Shown here: positions 19,890 to 31,581 of the stretch, in pieces
Numbering within the stretch: position 1 is the stretch's first letter
How the letters are laid out: each line of letters starts with the position of its first letter
Origin: Mycoplasmopsis bovis PG45
GTDB taxonomy: Bacteria > Bacillota_I > Bacilli_A > Mycoplasmatales > Metamycoplasmataceae
DNA length: 64,000 nucleotides
Direction: 5' to 3'
NCBI RefSeq assembly: GCF_000183385.1
Contig: NC_014760.1
Location: forward strand, 558,001-622,000
The notes under the pieces: generated by a model
What the model saw: only the letters and a program-made list of their open reading frames with translations
Told to the model about the DNA's origin: nothing
Databases searched by the model: none
Made by a program: the position numbers and the translations under genes

Positions 19890-20612
19890 TTAAACCTCAG
19901 ATTCGTTCGTATGTGAAATCAAAATTTCTTTAATAGTCACATCCTGTGGCAGTTCATAAATATATAAAATAGTCTGAGCTATTGTTTCGGGTTTTAAACC
20001 ATTATCAATACTTCTTTGGAATTGCAAGTATTCGTCCTTAATTTTTTGATTTTTAACTGTGCTTAATAAGTTTGTATTTACAATTGCTGGCTCTATTAAT
20101 GAAAACCTAATGTTGGTATGTGCTAGTTCTCTTCTAGCTTGCTGAGTTATAGCATTGACTGCAAATTTTGAACCATTATAAACTGAGTGATCATCATAAG
20201 TAAATCTACCTGCAGTGCTACTTATATTAATTATTGTTCCGCTGTTTTCTTTTATCATTGATGGAAGTACGGCATCCATACCATTAATTACACCTTTTAT
20301 ATTGGTGTCTATAATGTCATATTTATCTTGCAATGATTGCTCATAGTACTTATCTAGGGGCATAATGCCAGCATTATTAAGCATTAAATCAACTGAACCA
20401 AATTCTTTTTGTGCTTCAATAATGGCTTGATTAAGACTATTAAAATCTCTTACATCAATCTTTTTAATTAAACAGTTTTTGAAATCTATTGTCTCTAAGA
20501 CATCAATATTTTTATCAATTAAAAGCATAGGGTAATTTTTAGAAGCAAATAATTTTGCTGAAGCTAGTCCAATGCCAGAATTAGCGCCAGTTATTGCAAT
20601 TAGTTTTTTCAT
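19890..20612 (-). CDS. Short-chain dehydrogenase/reductase (SDR)
   Basis: 240-residue classical SDR. The NAD(P)-binding glycine motif TGANSGIG is at residues 8-15, NNAG at 79-82, the catalytic Ser at 131-132, and YNGSK gives the catalytic Tyr145 and Lys149. All four active-site elements are present, so the enzyme should be active on an alcohol or ketone substrate that cannot be predicted here. It resembles NADP-dependent YdfG-like enzymes that oxidise Ser-like or 3-hydroxy acid substrates, but that is a guess. ATG at 20610-20612; single-gene unit between a remnant and the protease lipoprotein. Confidence 0.88.
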   Translation of the reverse strand: MKKLIAITGANSGIGLASAKLFASKNYPMLLIDKNIDVLETIDFKNCLIKKIDVRDFNSLNQAIIEAQKEFGSVDLMLNNAGIMPLDKYYEQSLQDKYDIIDTNIKGVINGMDAVLPSMIKENSGTIINISSTAGRFTYDDHSVYNGSKFAVNAITQQARRELAHTNIRFSLIEPAIVNTNLLSTVKNQKIKDEYLQFQRSIDNGLKPETIAQTILYIYELPQDVTIKEILISHTNESEV

Positions 20613-20786
20613 ATAGTCCTTAAATTTAGTTAGTTAACAATTTTATTTTATTAAAAAATGAATTAGCATAAAGCAAAATGCATGTCTTGTTGGAATAATA
20701 CAATTTGCTAAAAATCCTATAAAACAGCTTTTTAATGATAGAAAACTGAAAGAGTAAATAAAAATATGCTTATAGCACATTCTTAA

Positions 20787-22958
20787 TTATTTACTGTTAG
20801 GGTTTAATTTAATTGTTTCTAATTTGTCATTAATTAGTTTGTTTTTTAATCCATCAATGATAAAAGGTTGTTTTTCTTTGCCAATATAGTCATCACTTAA
20901 ACTCTTAAACAAAACAATTCCATTAGTTTGTGGTCTTACTACTATACCATCAATTATTCCGTCTTTTCCATATGGTTTATCAAACTTAATTACTTTTTTA
21001 TCCCCAATTACGTTATCTACTCTTGTATTAAGTATTCCTATTACATTAAATGATGAATCAATCGCCATTGAACCAGAAGCTCCCTCTTTTAGATTAAGAT
21101 CACCAAAAGGTATATTTGTATACAGTGTAGAAAATTGATCTAGCGTAGTAAGTGGCATTCCATGTTCTTCTTTAATAAGTTGATATTTATCATCTTTATC
21201 TTTTTTCTTAATAAATGGTTGTTGATATTTTTCTCATAAATTATTTTCAGAATTATATTCTTTATTTAATTTTTCATCATATCTTAATCACACATCTCTA
21301 AATCAATTTTCATCAACAATTCTTCTTTTAGTTGAAATAATCCCACCTTCTGATTTTATACCTCTAAATTGAGACTTCTTTGAAAAAGGATCCCAGTGTT
21401 TTGGATACCCTGCATAAAACTGCGTTTTAATTGGACTAAATTCTTTATTACTAAAGTTGACATAAAAATCTTTTTCTTCATCTGTTCCAATAACACTTGC
21501 TAACTTAGGTAATACATTTTTTAATTTATCTTTTTTAATTTTTAAACGGAGCGTTAGAAAATCTGCACCTGAATTTTTAGTATTAAAATAACTAAAATTG
21601 TTCTTTAACGTTTCAGGAATTTTTTCAATAGCTTTTAGGTATGTATTATTGCTTTCATATCTTGGGGTATAATATGGCGCATCTAAATATTGTGCATAGG
21701 CATCTTCAAAAGCATCAATTCTGTCACTATGATCTAATTCATATTTATACTTATTTTTTTCAAAAACTCCAAAGTCTAAATCTAAAGAGTTTTCTTTAAT
21801 TCTGCCTACTTTAAAAGCAGGTTTAGGTTTTATATTTCTATTGTCACCAGAATCATCTGTTTTTATTCCATCATAGAATCCGGGAGGAAATTCTTTTCAT
21901 TGATAATCCTTATCTTTATAACCACTTTCATATTTTTTAAATTTATCATAATGATAAGTTTTATCAAATGCACTTCTTAAGTTAAAAACATGCATATTTG
22001 TAGCTAACAATAATTCATAATAATCTTTGTTATTATTTTTTATTCTATCAATTACCCAAGCAGTTCCAAGAAATTTAGGAAAACTAAAAATTCCTGATAT
22101 ATTTTTTTGTTGGTCTACTGTGCTGACTCATTGTTTAGCATTAACATTAAGCTCAATACTACGATCTTTTATATATGTAAAAAAATCAATGTTTGCTTTT
22201 AGTTCTTTATTGTTATCTTTGTTTATTAGATAATAATGTTTATTTTTATTATTATTTGTATAAATAAGTAAATATATAACACCTTTTATGTCATCATAGC
22301 TACTTTTTATGTTTGAAATATTTCTTAAGTTGAATTTCTTTTCTATAGATTCATAAGTTGCATAAGATAGTAGCTGGCTTAAATTTGAAGGTAAATATCC
22401 AAATGGATTATTTCTAATTAGGCTACTAAGATCTATAGTTTTAACTTCTAAACCTTTTACTTCTTCTTCACTAAATTTTTCTAGGTGTTGATGATTTAAA
22501 TAATGACCTATAGGAATTGAAGGATTAAAAAATTGAGTTTTTTGATATGAATCATCTCCATGATTGCCATATTCGCCTAAGTACTTTGCATAGGTTCAAT
22601 ATTCTTTATCTAATTCGTTTTCATGTCTTGGATATTCTTCGGATATAAAGTTAATATTTCTGGTCTTTAAAAAGTTCTTAAATTTTTTATTTTTTTCTAT
22701 ATAAGTCTTTGTTTTAGAATGTATTTCTCTTGGGCTTAATTTAATTAATTGATCAATAGCTAAAAAATGCTTGTCTGCCTGTTTTATAGGAGTTTTGGCT
22801 TCAGTATCACTGTTTTTATCAATCATTTTATCATCGTCTAATTTAGGTAGAACAGACTCTTTATTATTTGTGCAAGATAAAACAAAAGATAGTGGCACTG
22901 CAGATGTAATTGTACCTAATAGCAGTTTGAACTTCTTCTCTAACTTAATGTATGACAT
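20787..22958 (-). CDS. DUF31 / MIP-like serine protease lipoprotein
   Basis: 723-residue prolipoprotein. The signal region MSYIKLEKKFKLLLGTI... ends with LSC (about Cys29), then an Asp-rich linker. The protease part shows a trypsin-like order: LLATNMHVF gives the His (about residue 323), SLDLDFGVF the Asp (about 396), and EGASGSMAID the nucleophile Ser628. This fits the mycoplasma immunoglobulin protease (MIP, DUF31) family, which cleaves antibody heavy chains held by the MIB protein at the cell surface. Ten TGA codons interrupt any standard-code reading, yet the frame is continuous. No MIB gene adjoins it, so it may be a stand-alone DUF31 protease with a different target. Confidence 0.78.
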
Positions 22959-23205
22959 ATTTAGAACCTCAAAATTATTATTGTTTGAATTTATCGAGTT
23001 AGGTTTTGTGATATAGCATTATAATGCTATTTTGATTTCGCTATCATTATAACCATTATTTTTTTTAAAATAAACTTTTTTATTAATGCAAAATGCTGTT
23101 TGATTGCATAAATATAAAAAAATAATTACATTGTTTTATCCTAAAATTTTCTGTCCTGGCTAATATTGTCTTTTTATTTTTTTATTGTCATAATAAATAA
23201 GTAAA

Positions 23206-23238
23206 AAAATAGTATGCGCACACTGGCCAAACTATTTA
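23206..23238 (-). terminator. Terminator after the alaS-ruvX operon
   Basis: AAATAGT...ACTATTT with a GC-containing loop (TTGGCCAGTGTGCGC) followed by TTTT on the minus strand, just past the stop at 23242. The 280-base gap to the protease gene otherwise holds only AT-rich sequence and the protease promoter. Confidence 0.5.
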
Positions 23239-23241
23239 TTT

Positions 23242-23970
23242 CTATTGTAGATATGGTAAACTGTCAGATTCAGACTTAACAATGTATAAAAATAAAGCTT
23301 TATTTTTAGAAGCTTCAAAACGAATGTTTTTGATTTTTAGATCTCTTTTTAAATCTTTTAAGTCACTTTTAATAATAGGATTCTGAATAACCATTAAAAG
23401 GCCGCCAAGTGTTAATTTTGGGTATAGTTTGTTAAAAATTTCAGTATTGCTACTATTATCATTAGCGCTAATGATTAAATTATACTTTTTGTCTTCTGAG
23501 TCTATAAAACAAGGCTTTTCTGTTATTTTGTCCTTGAATTTGATTACTGCTTCATTTCAAGTTTTGGAATTTATTGCTCTGAGATCAATTTCTATGTTTG
23601 CTAAGGTCATTGTTTTAAGAGTAAGATATAAATTTTCTAAATTAAGCCCATCAATTAAGACATTTTGCGCATAATTTAAATAAACAGACTTAACTATATG
23701 AAGCATATCAAATTCATTAATATTTGTGCTAAAAGCTTTATTAATAAATTCATCTTTAGCATCTAACTCAGAGCCTTTAATTTTCATTATTGCATTTTTA
23801 GCATTTTCTTCCAGAGTTTTATTAAATTGTTTTCTAATTTTAAACGCTCTTACAAAAACAGTAATTGAAGTTATTATGCCTATTAAAGATGCTATTATTG
23901 CTGAAGCGATTAAGCCTCAACCTAAAGAAGTTGGAGAGCCATTTTGGACTAACTTTTCCTTAAAGCTCAT
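23242..23970 (-). CDS. Membrane-anchored protein with methyltransferase-like fold (mycoplasma-specific)
   Basis: 242 residues. One N-terminal membrane helix (about residues 18-42, [19 protein letters not shown]) anchors a cytosolic domain. The latter half has alternating hydrophobic strands and helices, [20 protein letters not shown] and [10 protein letters not shown], like the second half of a Rossmann methyltransferase, but I see no SAM-binding glycine motif. It begins inside the end of ruvX (11-base overlap). It belongs with a mycoplasma family usually labelled putative methyltransferase; actual activity is unproven. Confidence 0.55.
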
Positions 23971-24400
23971 ATTTTTGACCTCCATATTGTAAGAAATCAT
24001 TTAATATGATAACAGCACTGACAGTATCTTTTTTGCTTTTTGTTTTTTTATTAGATAGTTTAGCATCCTTTAAAATTCTTTGTGCCTTAATTGTTGAACC
24101 ATATTCATCAACTAAGTAAATATTAATGCCTGGAAATTCATTAGCTAAAAGAGTAGCAAAATTATCAACCATTACAGTTCTTTCGCTTTTTGAACCATTA
24201 CTCCTAAGCGGATAACCTAAAACAAAAGCATCAATTGAATTTTGATACATTTTTATTATTTCCTTAACTTTGGTTATTACAACATTAAAATCATTTTCAT
24301 CAAATCTTATTGTTTCCAAGGCATTAGCGCTTATTTCTAATATGTCGCTAATTGCAAAGCCACATGTTTTGGTTCCTAAGTCAAATGAAAGCTTACGCAT
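23960..24400 (-). CDS. ruvX: RuvX/YqgF Holliday-junction resolvase-like nuclease
   Basis: 146 residues with the YqgF pattern: [14 protein letters not shown] near the start (first catalytic Asp), [16 protein letters not shown] in the middle and [14 protein letters not shown] then [14 protein letters not shown] near the end. RuvX is a RNase H-fold nuclease tied to 16S rRNA 5' maturation and perhaps recombination. It overlaps alaS by 8 bases, the common alaS-ruvX pairing in Firmicutes and mycoplasmas. Confidence 0.92.
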   Translation of the reverse strand: MRKLSFDLGTKTCGFAISDILEISANALETIRFDENDFNVVITKVKEIIKMYQNSIDAFVLGYPLRSNGSKSERTVMVDNFATLLANEFPGINIYLVDEYGSTIKAQRILKDAKLSNKKTKSKKDTVSAVIILNDFLQYGGQKYEL

Positions 24401-27035
24401 TAAGTAAATAGTCCTTAATTAGACTTTCAATATTTTCAGAATAATTCATCTTGCCCATAGCTAATATTGGTGCACCACCACCACGGCCGTTAAGTTCTGA
24501 AGATAGTTTTTTGAACATTTTATTAGCATCAATTGCTCTGGTTGCAATAGCTAGCAATAATTCCTTTTCATTTTTTGATCCTATTATGGCTACTGTTTTG
24601 CCTGATTGGAATTTATCTCTTATTGAAGCAGCAATTAATTTAACTGATGAAGCATCAACATCTAAATTAATGTAAACATCATAATTATTAATTTTGTCAA
24701 ATTTGACTGTTTCATAGTCAAATTCAAGATTTGAGCTTTCTTTTAATAATTGTTTGTAAACTTCTCTGAGCTCATCAATTCTTTTATTAATTGATAAATT
24801 CAATGTTTCAATATCAGGCTCATTTTCATTAATCACAGGAGCTACATAGTCATTTTTAAGCTCCTTAATTTTTTTGATAATTGTAGCTAATTCTTCGTTA
24901 AGTTTTTTATTAACTTCACTTAAGTATTCATTAACCAATTTGATAGAACTTATAGCTCTAATTCTAAATACACCTGCTTGTTTTTTCTCGACATTAGTAA
25001 TTTTAAAGCTTTCCAATTTTGAAGTATTGCTTAAGTGAGTACCACCACATAGGTCACTAGTTATATCACCAAAACGAACAACTCTAACTGCCCTAGGATC
25101 CATATATTCACCCTCTTCTAAGGTCATGATTGCACCCATTTCTCTAGCTTTATCAACTGTGGTTGTGATATATTCACGGTCAATAGATTTTGTAATGTAG
25201 CTTCTTACTAAATCTTCTATTGCTTTTATTTGTTCATCACTAGGTTTTTCATCAGCTGGAAAGTCAAATGTGAGTCTTTCTTCATTATTATCTGAACCTA
25301 ATTGCTCAATGTGAGAACCCAAGACATTTCTTAAAGCGCAGAATAATAAGTGAGTCCCTGAGTGGTTTCTTTCTAAGCCAATTCTTATGTTAGGATCAAC
25401 AAATGAAGAAACTGGTTCATAGTTATTCATTTTTCCTTCTACAAAATGAATGTGGTTGCCAAATTTATCTTTGAAAACATCAATTATTTTGATCTTATTT
25501 TCGCCTTGGATAATAAAGCCTTTATCATGTCTTTGACCGCCACTAGTTGCATAAAATGGAGTAGTTTCTAAAAGCACATATCCGCCTGTTTCAAAGCTTT
25601 CTACTTCATTTTCTTCATCAAAAAGTTTAAGCACTTTAGAACTAGCGCTTAGCTCAGAATAACCAACAAAGTTATCCATTTTTTTATCAATTAATGCTAG
25701 TGAGTTAATAACTTTATCCATCCCAGTAGCTTTACCACCTTTTGAAGCTAAGGCATGTTTTTCTTTAGCTAATTCAAAGGCCTCCATGTCAACTCTGATG
25801 CCTTTTTGATGTAATATTTCAGCTGTAAGTTCAATTGGAAAACCATATGTTTCCAATAAATTGAATGCAACAGCACCATCAAAAACTTTGTTTTCATTAT
25901 CTAAAAATGACTCTAATAATATTTTGCCTTTTTCAATTGTCTTGCTAAACAATAACTCTTCTTCTTTAATAGCGTCAATAACATCTTTTTCATCATATTC
26001 ATAAGGTAATGAATCTTTTACCACTTTGACCAATTTGTGTAAAAATAAGTCTTTTATACCCAATTGCATACCTTTGTAGTATGACCTTCTTAAAAGTCTT
26101 CTAATTATATAACCACGACCAACATTAGAAACTTTTGCGCCATCGGCTATTGCGTTAACTACTGTTCTAATATGGTCGGCAATAATCTTAAAATTAGTGT
26201 TAATTTCACTCTGATGCTCATCTTTAACAAAATAGTTTTCTATTATATATTTATATCGTGAGTATTTTTCAATTTCTCTAATAATGTTAATAAATAAATC
26301 AGAATCGTAGTTAGTAGGTACATCCTGCATAATGCTTGCTAATCTTTCTAAGCCAGCACCAGTATCGATGTTTTTTTGCTTTAATTCAGTGTAATTACCT
26401 TCGCCATCATTATTGAATTGTGAAAAAACTATATTTCAGATTTCAATATACCTGTCATTTTCTATATCATTTTTTAATAAATCAATCCCACGGCTGTCAT
26501 ATTTTTCACCACGGTCATAAAAAATTTCAGTACATGGTCCACATGGGCCAGATCCTAAATCTCAAAAATTTGTGTCTCTTGTACCGCTAATTAAATGCGA
26601 TTCATCAACGCCATTTTCTAGTCAATAATTTTTAGCTTCTAAATCTTCTTCATAGTATGTAAAGTATAATTTTTCAAAGTCCATTTCTAAGACATTTACT
26701 AAAAATTCTTTAGCATATGCAATAGCTTCTTTTTTAAAATAGTTGCCAATTGAAAAATTGCCAAGCATTTCAAAAAAGGTATGGTGCCTGCTGGTTACGC
26801 CTACATTTTCTATATCATTAGTTCTTATGGCTTTTTGACTATTAGTAAGTCTAAATGCAGGTGGTACTTTTTTACCAGAAAAGTAATTTTTCAAAGTTGC
26901 AACACCTGAATTAATTCATAATAGTGATGGATCATTAACAGGAATTAATGACTTGCTTTCAATTACTAAGTGATTTTTTGATTCAAAAAAATCTAATCAC
27001 TTCTGTCTTATCTCAGTCGATGTTAATTTTTTCAT
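24393..27035 (-). CDS. alaS: Alanyl-tRNA synthetase
   Basis: 880 residues, normal family length. The N-terminal class II catalytic domain includes [18 protein letters not shown] (motif 2 region). The editing domain has [12 protein letters not shown] and the C-terminal CGGTH motif that hold zinc and hydrolyse mischarged tRNA. A C-ala coiled coil and a glycine-rich [12 protein letters not shown] end complete it. It is read through TGA codons. The ATG at 27033-27035 is 10 bases downstream of mnmA and probably shares its message. Confidence 0.96.
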
Positions 27036-27045
27036 AAATACCGCC

Positions 27046-28185
<1,140 letters not shown>

Positions 28186-28297
28186 TTACCATTTATTTGG
28201 CTCTCAATTCCTTATTTGCAGACGCATTTTTAGATATTCTTGATATTTAATTTTTCTTGTTTGCTCTTTTATAAATTAAGTCACAACAGTTGCGTAT

Positions 28298-28339
28298 GCT
28301 ATAATAAAAACAATTACATTTTGATATTTAGGAGTCACT
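28298..28339 (+). promoter_or_regulatory. deoD promoter and ribosome binding site
   Basis: TATGCTATAATAAAAAC gives a TATAAT -10 box about 35 bases before the start, followed by TTTAGGAGTCACT and ATG at 28340. It serves deoD in the 170-base divergent gap with mnmA. Confidence 0.55.
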
Positions 28340-29068
28340 ATGCCTACACCACATTTAAGTTGCAATAAAGGCGAAATTGCTAAGATTGTCTTAATGCCAG
28401 GAGATCCATTAAGAGCAGAATACATGGCTAAAAAATTTTTAACTAATCCAAAATTAGTTTCATTAGTAAGAAACATTTACTTTTATACAGGCGAATATAA
28501 AGGGAAATTAGTAACTATTGGAGCTAGCGGAATGGGAGTAGCTAGTATGGGAATCTATGCCTATGAGTTATTTACTGAATATGATGTTGACGTAATTATA
28601 AGACTAGGCTCAACAGGTTCATATGTTGACAATTTAGATGTTAAACAGCCCGTTTTGGTAAAGAGGGCATATGCTGATGGACTAGGGTTTGTTTCGCTTA
28701 TGACAGGCGAAAAAACACACAATGCTTACCCTGATAAAGAAATTGTTAAACTATTAAAAAGATCAGCTAAAAAGAAGAAAATAAATGTTTTAGATGTCTC
28801 TTGCCACACAACCGATGTTTTTTATAGCATAAGATCCTTAGAAGAAACAATAAATAAAACTAAGTGTCAAGTAGTTGATAATGAATGCTTTGGCTTATTT
28901 ACAACTGCGAAAAGATGTAACAAAAAAGCGGCCGCTTTATTAAGCGTTTCAGAAAATATAGTAACAGGAAAGTCAATGACTAGTGATGAAAGGTTATTAG
29001 AATTTTCACAAATGTTTGAAGTTGCTCTTAATGCTTTAGACAATATCTACAAGCACATTGAAAATTAA
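28340..29068 (+). CDS. deoD: Purine-nucleoside phosphorylase
   Basis: 242 residues of the DeoD/PNP-UDP family: MPTPHLSCNKGEIAKIVLMPGDPLRA-type start, GASGMGVASMGIYAYEL phosphate/ribose site and IIRLGSTGSY. It cleaves purine nucleosides with phosphate to free base and ribose-1-phosphate, a salvage step mycoplasmas depend on because they lack de novo purine synthesis. Strong ribosome site AGGAG. Confidence 0.93.
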   Translation: MPTPHLSCNKGEIAKIVLMPGDPLRAEYMAKKFLTNPKLVSLVRNIYFYTGEYKGKLVTIGASGMGVASMGIYAYELFTEYDVDVIIRLGSTGSYVDNLDVKQPVLVKRAYADGLGFVSLMTGEKTHNAYPDKEIVKLLKRSAKKKKINVLDVSCHTTDVFYSIRSLEETINKTKCQVVDNECFGLFTTAKRCNKKAAALLSVSENIVTGKSMTSDERLLEFSQMFEVALNALDNIYKHIEN

Positions 29069-29124
29069 TTAGTTTTTTTATATCCAGATGATATTTTAAA
29101 TATATTAAAAGGACTATTGTAAAT

Positions 29125-30648
29125 ATGAAGAAAAAACTTACTATTGCCCTTTCATCAGTAATTGGCACAATTGCTCTTGCAACAGCAATTGCGGTGCCAA
29201 TTACTTTGCAACAAAAAAATAAAAATAAGCCTTTAATAATTAATAATGATTCAAGTATTATTACTAAGCCTATAGATATGGATGATAATTCATCGCCAAT
29301 GAAGTCTGAGCCTGTAGATATGGATGAATTAAAATTAAATGATGGGAATAAGATGATGGATGATAATCCATCACCAATGAAGTCTGAGCCTGTAGATTTA
29401 AGTTCGCTTATTAATAAAACTAGTTTTGGATTAATCATCACAAATGATAGCTTACCAACTGAAAAAGAAATTATAGATTTAGTAAAAAAAGAAAATCCAG
29501 GCTTAAATGAAAAAGCATTACAATCACTAAGTGTTGAAAATATTTCAAAACAAGGTTCAACTATTACTTCAAAGAATAAGGATGATTTTTCAGGCGAAAT
29601 AAAGCTTAAATATAGAGCTAGAACAAATAGCGAACAAGAAAAATACCACAATGAAACAGTCGGATTGGTAAAAACAACCTGAGAGAAATCATTTAAAAAT
29701 AAATTACATAGTCTAATGACCTTAGGTGAGGTTTTTGGGCAGTTAGTTAAAAAAGTAAACAGAGAAGATAGCAAAATTTCCCTTGACAAAGATCAAAAAA
29801 ATGTTTACATTACTTCATTATTAAAAGGCAATAGTATTTCTGGTACTAATAATTTGCAAGGAAATAACAACAATAAAGAAATTACTGTTAAAGTTGAAAA
29901 CAAGCATGATATAAAGCTTGAAATAGGGTTTGCTAGGGGAGGTACAGTTCCCACCAAATATATTGACAAAAATGGTAAAGAGGTCACCGATGACGGATGA
30001 GATCTATCTAATATTGATGCCACAGTAATAACAAAAATTGGCTTTCACGATTACAAAGGAGTTATTAGAGTCCCTACATTACCAAAAAATATTAAACGAG
30101 TTCCAAGCGAACTACCTTCAGTAATCACAAGCTTGGAAAAAACATTTAGTGGATTAAAAAGCGAAAAAGTTATGGGTATTGAAAATTGAGATACTTCAAA
30201 CATATCTAATTTATCTGAAACTTTTAGTGGCGCTGAAAATTTCAACCAAGACTTATCAAAATGAAAAACTACAAAAGTTACAGATATGTCAGCAACATTT
30301 TATAATGCCAAAAAGTTCAATAGTCCACTAAATAGTTGAGATACTTATAATGTAACAAATATGCAATCGATGTTTTATGGCGCTGCTGAATTCAATCAAG
30401 AACTTTCAAATTGAAAAACAAGCAATGTTACAAATATGTCATTTATGTTCGATGGAGCAGCAAAATTTGACAAAAATATAAGTGGATGAGATGTCAAAAA
30501 AGTTACTAACCATAATAATTTTTGCAACAATTCAGGATTAAAATGTAAATTAAAAGAGCCAGAATGTAAACTTGAAAATTGTCCTATGTTCTGTTGTGAA
30601 AAAAATAATCAATGCGAAATATGCAAAAAATCAATGTCTATGAAATAA
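29125..30648 (+). CDS. DUF285 surface protein with Cys-rich C-terminal tail
   Basis: 507 residues. The N-terminus MKKKLTIALSSVIGTIALATAIAVPI is a signal or signal-anchor without a lipobox Cys. Two copies of an SPMKSEPVD(M/L) motif follow in an acidic linker. A middle domain leads into four DUF285 repeats (W-TSN(V/I)-M-MF-A--FN). The last 50 residues contain eight Cys (NFCNN, LKCK, PECK, ENCP, MFCCEK, QCEICKK), which is extraordinary for a mycoplasma surface protein. Four TGA Trp codons are crossed. DUF285 proteins are variable surface proteins often gained by transfer between ruminant mycoplasmas. The role is unknown; adhesion or host interaction is the usual guess. Confidence 0.8.
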
Positions 30649-30706
30649 AAGCGTATTGGCTTATGTGACAATTCTTAGAAATTCCATTAACTTTATAAAA
30701 CAGGCG

Positions 30707-30733
30707 AAAAACTCCATCCCTGGAGTTTTTTTC
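30707..30733 (+). terminator. Terminator of the DUF285 surface protein gene
   Basis: AAAACTCCA TCCC TGGAGTTTT stem-loop followed by TTT, 59 bases after the stop codon. Confidence 0.85.
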
Positions 30734-30742
30734 TAACTAATT

Positions 30743-31505
30743 TTAATTTACAGTGACTGTAATTACTTCAGAAGCTAAATCATTTTCGGTTGCCTTTGTT
30801 CTTATTTGATAAGTTTCTTTTGCTAGTTTTTCTATTTTTCAAGTTGTAATTTGTTTTCATTCGCTTTGATTTTCTAAACGAAATTCCATTGTGTTATCAA
30901 CACCAAAAATCACTCCATTATGAACCTTAACCTTGTTTCTAACATCATTATCATTACCTTTTAGTTATGAAATTACTTGAATATCAGATTCATATTTATC
31001 AACACCGTTTTTATAACGAACTGATACTGAGCCATGTACAGCGTCTTTTACTACAAAGTCATTACTTGTAATATCTTTTCACTCACCAAAGTTATTTCTG
31101 TATTCCATGCCAGAAGAAACATCAATTAATTTTATTGATTTGTCACTTAAAGCAATTAATTTTGCTTTTGGTGTTTCATATTTTTGAACATCAAATTCAA
31201 ATTCATTTGTGCCAGTAATATTGAATTTATGGCCATATTTTTTAATATCTAGTTTAACTTTAGTTTTTTCGTATTTTGCAAAGTGATCTAAGTAAACAAT
31301 ATGGCCATCACTAACTTTTTTAACATTATTAACCATTGCATTTGTTACAATAAAGTTTCCTTTATCTGAAGATACTTCATTTAGATTTAATGTAACTTTT
31401 AATGAATATTTGCCAAATGTTTTGTCTGAATTAGTATTTTGACTTGCTGATGCACTAATTTCTTTAAGTTGGAAATTATTACTAAAGACTTTGTGTATCT
31501 TATTT
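30743..31505 (-). pseudogene. Decayed 3' part of a repeat-domain surface protein
   Basis: A start-less frame runs from about 31505 to TAA at 30965-30967, and after that single stop it stays open to 30743. It contains two successive modules of one type: the first with MEYRNNFGEWKDIT...VSVRYKN, the second with MEFRLENQSEWKQITT...YQIRTKATEN. These resemble extracellular beta-sandwich modules with the ME(Y/F)R...W motif. With no signal sequence and an internal stop, it is a 5'-truncated relic of a larger surface protein. Confidence 0.65.
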
Positions 31506-31581
31506 TTTTAAAATATTTATTTTATAATTTAAAACAAATAATTAGATAATATAAAACTATAAAAATTTAGGAAAAAAAATT

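Noticed and set aside
29028-29789. 253-codon minus-strand frame opposite the DUF285 surface protein
   Set aside because: It has no ribosome site, is rich in Phe and Ser as expected for the antisense of a Lys/Glu-rich gene, and overlaps deoD.
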